Shown here piece by piece: positions 59,826-64,000 of a stretch of 64,000 bases of DNA. The notes beneath the pieces were generated by a model that ran no database searches, had not been told where the DNA came from, and was given only the letters and a program-made list of their open reading frames with translations. A program made the translations under genes and the position numbers. Positions within the stretch are counted from its first letter, which is position 1; the number at the start of each line of letters is the position of its first letter. The stretch is from JACVRN01 sp036389255 (lineage in GTDB: Bacteria > Acidobacteriota > Blastocatellia > Pyrinomonadales > Pyrinomonadaceae): assembly GCA_036389255.1 (NCBI GenBank), contig DASVQI010000006.1, positions 632,482 through 696,481 of the forward strand, given 5' to 3'.

Positions 59826-62042
59826 TTACTTGCCGCTATTCGATTCCCGCTTTGCGAATCCACGCTTGCGCATGAGGGCTTCCACCTTCGGGTCGCGCCC
59901 GCGAAATGACCTGTAGCTCTCCGCCGGGTCAATCGTATTTCCGACGGAGAAGATGTACTGGCGCAGCCGCCCTGCGACCGTCTTGTCGTATGGGCCTTTG
60001 GCTTCCACGAACGCCTCGTAAGCGTCCGCGTTAAGCACGTCAGACCACAGGTAGCTATAGTATCCGGCTGAATAAGCGTCGCTTGAAAAGACGTGCCCGA
60101 ACTGCGGCGTGCGGTGGCGCATGACAATCTCGCCCGGCATGCCCAGTTCCTCCAGCGTCCTGCGCTCGAAGGCGTCCGGGTCAATCTTCTGGCTTCCGGC
60201 CAGATGCAGCTTCATGTCCACGAGCGCGCTCGCCAGATACTCGACCGTGGCGAAGCCCTGATTAAATGTCTCTGCCCGCTCGATTCTATCCACCAGCGCC
60301 TGCGGTATGGGCTTGCCCGTCTGGTAATGCACGGCGAAGCGCTGTAGAACTTCGGGCGTGGAGAGCCAGTGCTCAAGTAGCTGCGAAGGGAACTCGACGT
60401 AGTCGCGCGGGACGGCCGTGCCTGAGAGCGAAGGATAAGTGACGTTTGAAGAAAGACCGTGCAGGGCGTGGCCGAACTCGTGGAACATAGTGTTGGCGTC
60501 GTCCCACGAGAGTAGCACGGGCTCGCCCGGCTTGCCCTTAACGAAGTTGGAGTTGTTCGAGACTATGGTTGTGACTTCGCCGTTCACACGCTCCTGACGA
60601 CGGTAAGCGTTCATCCACGCGCCGGAGCGCTTGCCTTCACGCGCGTACGGGTCGAAGTACCACAAGCCTATGTGCCGCCCGGAGGTCTTGTCGGTCACTT
60701 CCCAGACGCGCACGTCCGGGTGATAGACCGGGACGTTCGTGACGGGCGTGAAGTTGAAGTTGAACAGCTCGCCCGCGACCCAGAACATTCCCTCGCGCAG
60801 CTTCTCAAGCTGCAAGTACTGCTTGACCTCGTTCTGGTCAAGGTCGTAGCGGGCCTTGCGAACCTTCTCGGCATAGTAGCGATAGTCCCAAGGCTCAATC
60901 TTGATGTTCGCTCCCTCCTTGCGTGCGAGCGCCTGCATGTCCGCCACTTCCTCGCGCACGCGTTGGACGGCAGGCTTCCAGACGGCCTCCATCAACTGCA
61001 AGGCCCGCTCCGGCGTCTTCGCCATGGCGTTCTCAAGCCGCCAGTGCGCGTGCGTCTGGTAGCCCAGAAGCTTTGCCCTCTCGGCGCGCAGTTGCAGAAT
61101 CTCCGCGATGATGGAGTTGTTGTCGTGCGCATCATTGTTGTCGCCGCGATTGACGAACATGCGCCACGCCTTCTCGCGCAAGTCTCTGCGGTCGGAGTAG
61201 GTAAGGAACGGCTCGATGGAAGAGCGCGTGTTCATAATCACCCACGAGCCCGGAACCTTCTTCGAGGCTGCCGCCGTGGCGGCTGCGTCACGCACGGACT
61301 GCGGCAGCCCCGCCAGCTCGTCCTCGCTCTTGAGAGTCATGAACTGTTCCGTCTCGTCGGCCAGAAGGTTCTGGCTGAAGCGCGTGTAGAGCCCCGCTAG
61401 CTGCTGGTTAATCTGAGAGAGGCGCGATTTGGCAGCGTCGTCGAGGCGCGCGCCCGCTCGCACGAAGTTGGTGTAATAGAGCCACGCGAGTCGCTGTTGC
61501 TCAGGCGTCAATCGCGCTTTCTGAGGCGAGTTGTAGACGGCCTCTATGCGCTGAAAGAGCGGCTTGTTCTGCGTAATCTTGTCGTTGAAGGCGGCGATGC
61601 GCGGGGCCATCTCTCGCTCTACCTTCTGGAATTCAGGCCCGTTCATGGTAGAGCTCCAGATGCCGTAAACGGTCTGGACTCTCTGAAGAGTGCGGCCCGC
61701 GCGCTCCAGGGCCGCGATGGTGTTGTCGAAGTCAGGCGGCGCGGGATTGCTGGCCACGCGCTCTACCTCGGAAAGATTCTCAGCCATAGCCGCTTCGAGC
61801 GCTGGCTTGAAGTCGGCTACTGCAACCTTATCGAAAGGCGGCACTCCGCTATAGGGGCCGCTCCACTTCGCCAGAAGCGGGTTGTCCTCGCCTATGACGC
61901 CGGCATGTGCTGTGGAAGATTGAGTGATTTGATTATCCATAATGGTCAGAGCACCTGCGCCGTAGATGGAAGCGCAGATAAACGCGGCCGTCGCAAGCGA
62001 CAGCAAACGGGTGAGTGTAGGCACGTTACGCATAATTTTCAT
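59826..62042 (-). CDS. dcp: M3 family peptidyl-dipeptidase Dcp, exported
   Basis: 738 residues from ATG 62042 (a GTG at 62066 would add eight). The N-terminus (LTRLLSLATAAFICASIYGA) is a signal peptide or anchor. The zinc site is H521-E-F-G-H525 in FHEFGHALHGLSSNVTY, with the third ligand in VEFPSQLLEHW. GLWYFDPYAREGKRSGAWMN is a family signature, and YSAGYYSYLWSDVLNADAYE is near the end, as in Dcp. It removes dipeptides from peptide C-termini, probably in the periplasm. It runs antiparallel to the antiporter, separated by the inverted-repeat element. Confidence 0.9.
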   Translation of the reverse strand: MKIMRNVPTLTRLLSLATAAFICASIYGAGALTIMDNQITQSSTAHAGVIGEDNPLLAKWSGPYSGVPPFDKVAVADFKPALEAAMAENLSEVERVASNPAPPDFDNTIAALERAGRTLQRVQTVYGIWSSTMNGPEFQKVEREMAPRIAAFNDKITQNKPLFQRIEAVYNSPQKARLTPEQQRLAWLYYTNFVRAGARLDDAAKSRLSQINQQLAGLYTRFSQNLLADETEQFMTLKSEDELAGLPQSVRDAAATAAASKKVPGSWVIMNTRSSIEPFLTYSDRRDLREKAWRMFVNRGDNNDAHDNNSIIAEILQLRAERAKLLGYQTHAHWRLENAMAKTPERALQLMEAVWKPAVQRVREEVADMQALARKEGANIKIEPWDYRYYAEKVRKARYDLDQNEVKQYLQLEKLREGMFWVAGELFNFNFTPVTNVPVYHPDVRVWEVTDKTSGRHIGLWYFDPYAREGKRSGAWMNAYRRQERVNGEVTTIVSNNSNFVKGKPGEPVLLSWDDANTMFHEFGHALHGLSSNVTYPSLSGTAVPRDYVEFPSQLLEHWLSTPEVLQRFAVHYQTGKPIPQALVDRIERAETFNQGFATVEYLASALVDMKLHLAGSQKIDPDAFERRTLEELGMPGEIVMRHRTPQFGHVFSSDAYSAGYYSYLWSDVLNADAYEAFVEAKGPYDKTVAGRLRQYIFSVGNTIDPAESYRSFRGRDPKVEALMRKRGFAKRESNSGK

Positions 62043-62113
62043 CTCGCTATTGGTAGTTGAAGCCACATAATACCTGCAATTCGCGCCGAAGAGAAATCAG
62101 CATGCGCCGTGAC

Positions 62114-62143
62114 GTGACAGAAATCTATGAGATAGGCTATGCT
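62114..62143 (+). promoter_or_regulatory. Candidate tRNA-Ser promoter
   Basis: GTGACA (62114-62119), 18 nt, TATGCT (62138-62143), about 58 nt before the tRNA. Confidence 0.35.
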
Positions 62144-62200
62144 TGATGTTTGCCGGTTATTTGAGATTAAGGGCGATTCTTTACCGGGCTCTTTTTAATC

Positions 62201-62292
<92 letters not shown>

Positions 62293-62314
62293 AAAATCTC
62301 GTGTCGCGGCCTGA

Positions 62315-62355
62315 CGGCCGGCGGGGGCGCTCCCCGCCGGCCGTCGCGCTTTTGA
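62315..62355 (+). terminator. Intrinsic terminator after tRNA-Ser
   Basis: GACGGCCGGCGGGG (62315-62328) pairs perfectly with 62334-62347, loop GCGCT, followed by GCGCTTTT. It could instead be an element of the neighbouring island, because its GC content is like the downstream region. Confidence 0.7.
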
Positions 62356-62374
62356 AGGAGGCGGAAAATCCCCT

Positions 62375-62896
62375 ATGCGTAAAGCACAACTCCTCTGCGC
62401 CGCCCTGCTCGGCCTGCTGGCGTCCGGTCTGCCGGCCGGCCCCTCGGCCGCGGCCCGCCAGCGGCGCCCGCCGGCGAAGAAGGGGGCCGTCTGCGGCGAC
62501 CCGACCGCGCCCTGCCGCACGACGGCGGAGTTCAAGCCGCACGACCTGCCCTTCCGCATCCCCCCGCAGGGCGCCATCTGGGAGAGCGAGCAGTTCTACG
62601 CCGTCATCCTCAAGAGCGTGCGCGACGAGAGGCTGGACGGCACGGTCTTCGTCCCCGAGGAGGAGCGCGTCGCCGCGCAGAAGCTCTTCCCGCGCAACAA
62701 GGTCTTCGCCTCGCGCGGCGGCGGCGAGCCGGGCGAAATCTTCTACTCGAACGTCAACGGCGACCAGCAGTTCATGGCCGTCTACGCGGGGCGGACGCGC
62801 GCCGAGGCCGCGGCCGTGCTGGCGAAGGTGAGGGCGACGGGCCAGTTCCCCGGCGCGAACCTGCGCCGCATGCACATCGGCTTCAACGGCACCTGA
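62375..62896 (+). CDS. Exported hypothetical protein in the high-GC segment
   Basis: 173 residues. MRKAQLLCAALLGLLASGLP is a signal peptide with likely cleavage near SAAA. Two cysteines (CGDPTAPCRTT) begin the mature part. FRIPPQGAIWESEQFYAVIL and YSNVNGDQQFMAVYAGRTRA contain regular strand-helix patterns and the end resembles an SPOR-like or repeat fold, but I do not recognise a family. GGAGG is 13 nt before the ATG. Almost all third codon positions are G or C and isoleucine is ATC throughout, unlike genes left of the tRNA. Confidence 0.7.
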   Translation: MRKAQLLCAALLGLLASGLPAGPSAAARQRRPPAKKGAVCGDPTAPCRTTAEFKPHDLPFRIPPQGAIWESEQFYAVILKSVRDERLDGTVFVPEEERVAAQKLFPRNKVFASRGGGEPGEIFYSNVNGDQQFMAVYAGRTRAEAAAVLAKVRATGQFPGANLRRMHIGFNGT

Positions 62897-63276
62897 CGCG
62901 GGAAACCCTGAGTCCCGGCCGCCGCGTCTGCGGAACCCCCACCGCGGGCGTTTGCCAACCCGCCCGCTCCGGGTTAAAGTCTGAAGCTGAAAGCTGAACG
63001 CTGAACGCTGACAGCTTCCTTGAAAACTTATCAGGCTTCGGGCTCCGCACAACGCTTGCCCCGCGAACCCCGCCAGGCCGGGAACGGAGCAACGGTAGTG
63101 GCGGCGGCGTGTGTTGCGGGTCGGTCCGGAGCCTGGCCAATTCTGAAAAGAGTTGCCGCGGGCAGGGCTTGCCGAACCGCGCCGCGTCGGGGCACAATCC
63201 GCCGCGTGCGCGAGTCCGTTCGAGCGTGCCCCCCGCGGCGACTCTTTTTCTCTTTCGGCCCGCCCACGCCCGCGAG
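62897..63276. other. 380-bp non-coding gap in the high-GC segment
   Basis: No convincing gene; the overlapping open frames are by-products of high GC. It contains the tandem repeat at 62981-63015. I see no clear promoter. The frame of the next gene is open upstream, but the translation there is low-complexity. Confidence 0.5.
62981..63015 (+). repeat. Short tandem repeat of GCTGAA(A/C) units
   Basis: Five adjacent 6-7 nt units (CTGAAGCTGAAAGCTGAACG, then CTGAACGCTGACAGC). This resembles dispersed intergenic repeats that appear as LSAFSVQLSA in translation. Confidence 0.6.
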
Positions 63277-63993
63277 ATGAAGAACCCCTCCGACATACTC
63301 AGACTGCTCGCGCTGGCGCTCTCGGCCGCGGCCGCGCTCTCGGCCGCCGCCCCGGCCCCGCGCGCGTCCGCCCGCCGCCGGCAGCAGCCGCCCGCCGCGC
63401 CCGCCGCGCAGGAGTCACACCCCTTCGACGCGCTCGACCGCGCCGTCCAGAAGCGCTTCCACAACGTCATCGGCTTCGGCATGGCGCGCATCGCCACCGA
63501 GCGGAAGTTCGAGCCCACCACGCCCGAGGAGAAGGAGGCCGTGGGCGGGCTCAGGCGCGACGGCTACAGGGTCGGGCTCTACCTCGCCGGGCGCGGCATC
63601 CTGGCCGAGACGCCCGCGGAGGCCCGCGTCGTCAAGACGCGCTTCGGCTACGGGTTCGGCGCCGCGTTGAGCGGCCCCATCTTCGTCAGCTCGTCCGGCG
63701 TGAAGGGGCTGCCCGGCGGCGCCGAACTCTGGGAGGAGACGCGCCGCGCCCTGGAGTCGTTCGCCGCGGGCGGCGAGCGGTACGGCTTCAGCGCCGGCCC
63801 CTGGGAGGTCGAGGCGCGCCCCGTGCGCGCCAGCGACGAGTCGTGCCTGAAGTGCCACAGCCCGGACATGACGGTGGAATACGGGCGGACGCCCGACGGC
63901 CGGCTCACCGCGAGTTACGAGCGGAAGGGCGCCATCCTCAAGGTCGGCGACCCGCTCGGCGTGCTACTCTACGCGTACCGGAAGGCGCGCTGA
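63277..63993 (+). CDS. Exported protein with one CxxCH haem motif
   Basis: 238 residues from ATG 63277; the frame is open upstream, but this ATG begins a signal peptide (ILRLLALALSAAAALSAAAP). After an Arg/Ala/Pro-rich linker comes a folded domain (FDALDRAVQKRFHNVIGFGM). Near the end ASDESCLKCHSPDMTVEYG contains CLKCH, which would bind haem c covalently in the periplasm. A C-terminal LKVGDPLGVLLYAYRKAR completes it. It could be a mono-haem cytochrome-like sensor or electron carrier; no partner genes are visible. Codon use is of the high-GC type. Confidence 0.7.
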   Translation: MKNPSDILRLLALALSAAAALSAAAPAPRASARRRQQPPAAPAAQESHPFDALDRAVQKRFHNVIGFGMARIATERKFEPTTPEEKEAVGGLRRDGYRVGLYLAGRGILAETPAEARVVKTRFGYGFGAALSGPIFVSSSGVKGLPGGAELWEETRRALESFAAGGERYGFSAGPWEVEARPVRASDESCLKCHSPDMTVEYGRTPDGRLTASYERKGAILKVGDPLGVLLYAYRKAR

Positions 63994-64000
63994 AAAGGGC

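Noticed and set aside
59675..60184. Minus-strand open frame with RRDAEKRRGGAE
   Set aside because: It is the translation of the inverted-repeat element plus a shadow of dcp, a known annotation artefact.

Overview
The window looks like chromosomal DNA of a Gram-negative, high-GC bacterium. I lean towards Acidobacteriota (Blastocatellia-like), which is an inference. It rests on frequent use of the ATA isoleucine codon in an otherwise GC-rich genome, a dispersed inverted repeat whose translation reads like RRDAEKR, and the mix of exported peptidases and polyphosphate genes. No rRNA or marker gene is present to settle it.

Region 1 (1-33.8 kb, all + strand) is the distal half of a contractile-injection-system-like (phage-tail-like) locus. 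It starts inside a baseplate J-like protein, followed by a full-length baseplate assembly protein and a tail protein I-like protein fused to an NHL propeller. Two long fibre-like proteins share an N-terminal domain but have different repeat-built C-termini. After a small exported protein and a 332-bp AT-richer gap come three giant proteins: a DUF6603-like protein and two that share glycine-rich GYTSAP repeats. The region ends in an array of modular paralogues (24.3-33.8 kb). Each has the same N-terminal module plus an Ig-like domain and a different C-terminus: Ig repeats, a collagen-like tail, a phage tail collar, or a tandem fusion. One copy is a decayed remnant. The sheath, tube, ATPase and effector genes are not in the window.

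Region 2 (33.8-36.4 kb) has a CarH/LitR-type cobalamin photoreceptor-repressor divergent from isopentenyl-diphosphate isomerase, with a 9-bp tandem repeat in the shared promoter region, followed by a PPP-family phosphatase.

Region 3 (36.4-52.1 kb) is a phosphate/polyphosphate island: CHAD protein, Ppx, SixA-like phosphatase, two Nudix hydrolases, two lysine-rich small proteins, two PPK1 paralogues, and pstSCAB-phoU with a PhoB-like regulator but no PhoR. It covers uptake, regulation, synthesis, binding and breakdown of polyphosphate.

Region 4 (52.1-62.3 kb) opens with a candidate stand-alone structured small RNA and two strong terminator hairpins. It then holds ordinary genes: FMN reductase, a zinc-ribbon protein, exported proteins, an LTA4-hydrolase-like M1 peptidase, a DUF5715-like protein, a CPA2 antiporter and a Dcp-type M3 peptidase.

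Region 5 (62.2-64 kb) begins at tRNA-Ser(GGA). Immediately after the tRNA, base composition and codon use change abruptly to much higher GC with few ATA codons. The two genes there are an exported hypothetical protein and a CxxCH protein. The change points to an island integrated at the tRNA, or to an assembly join.
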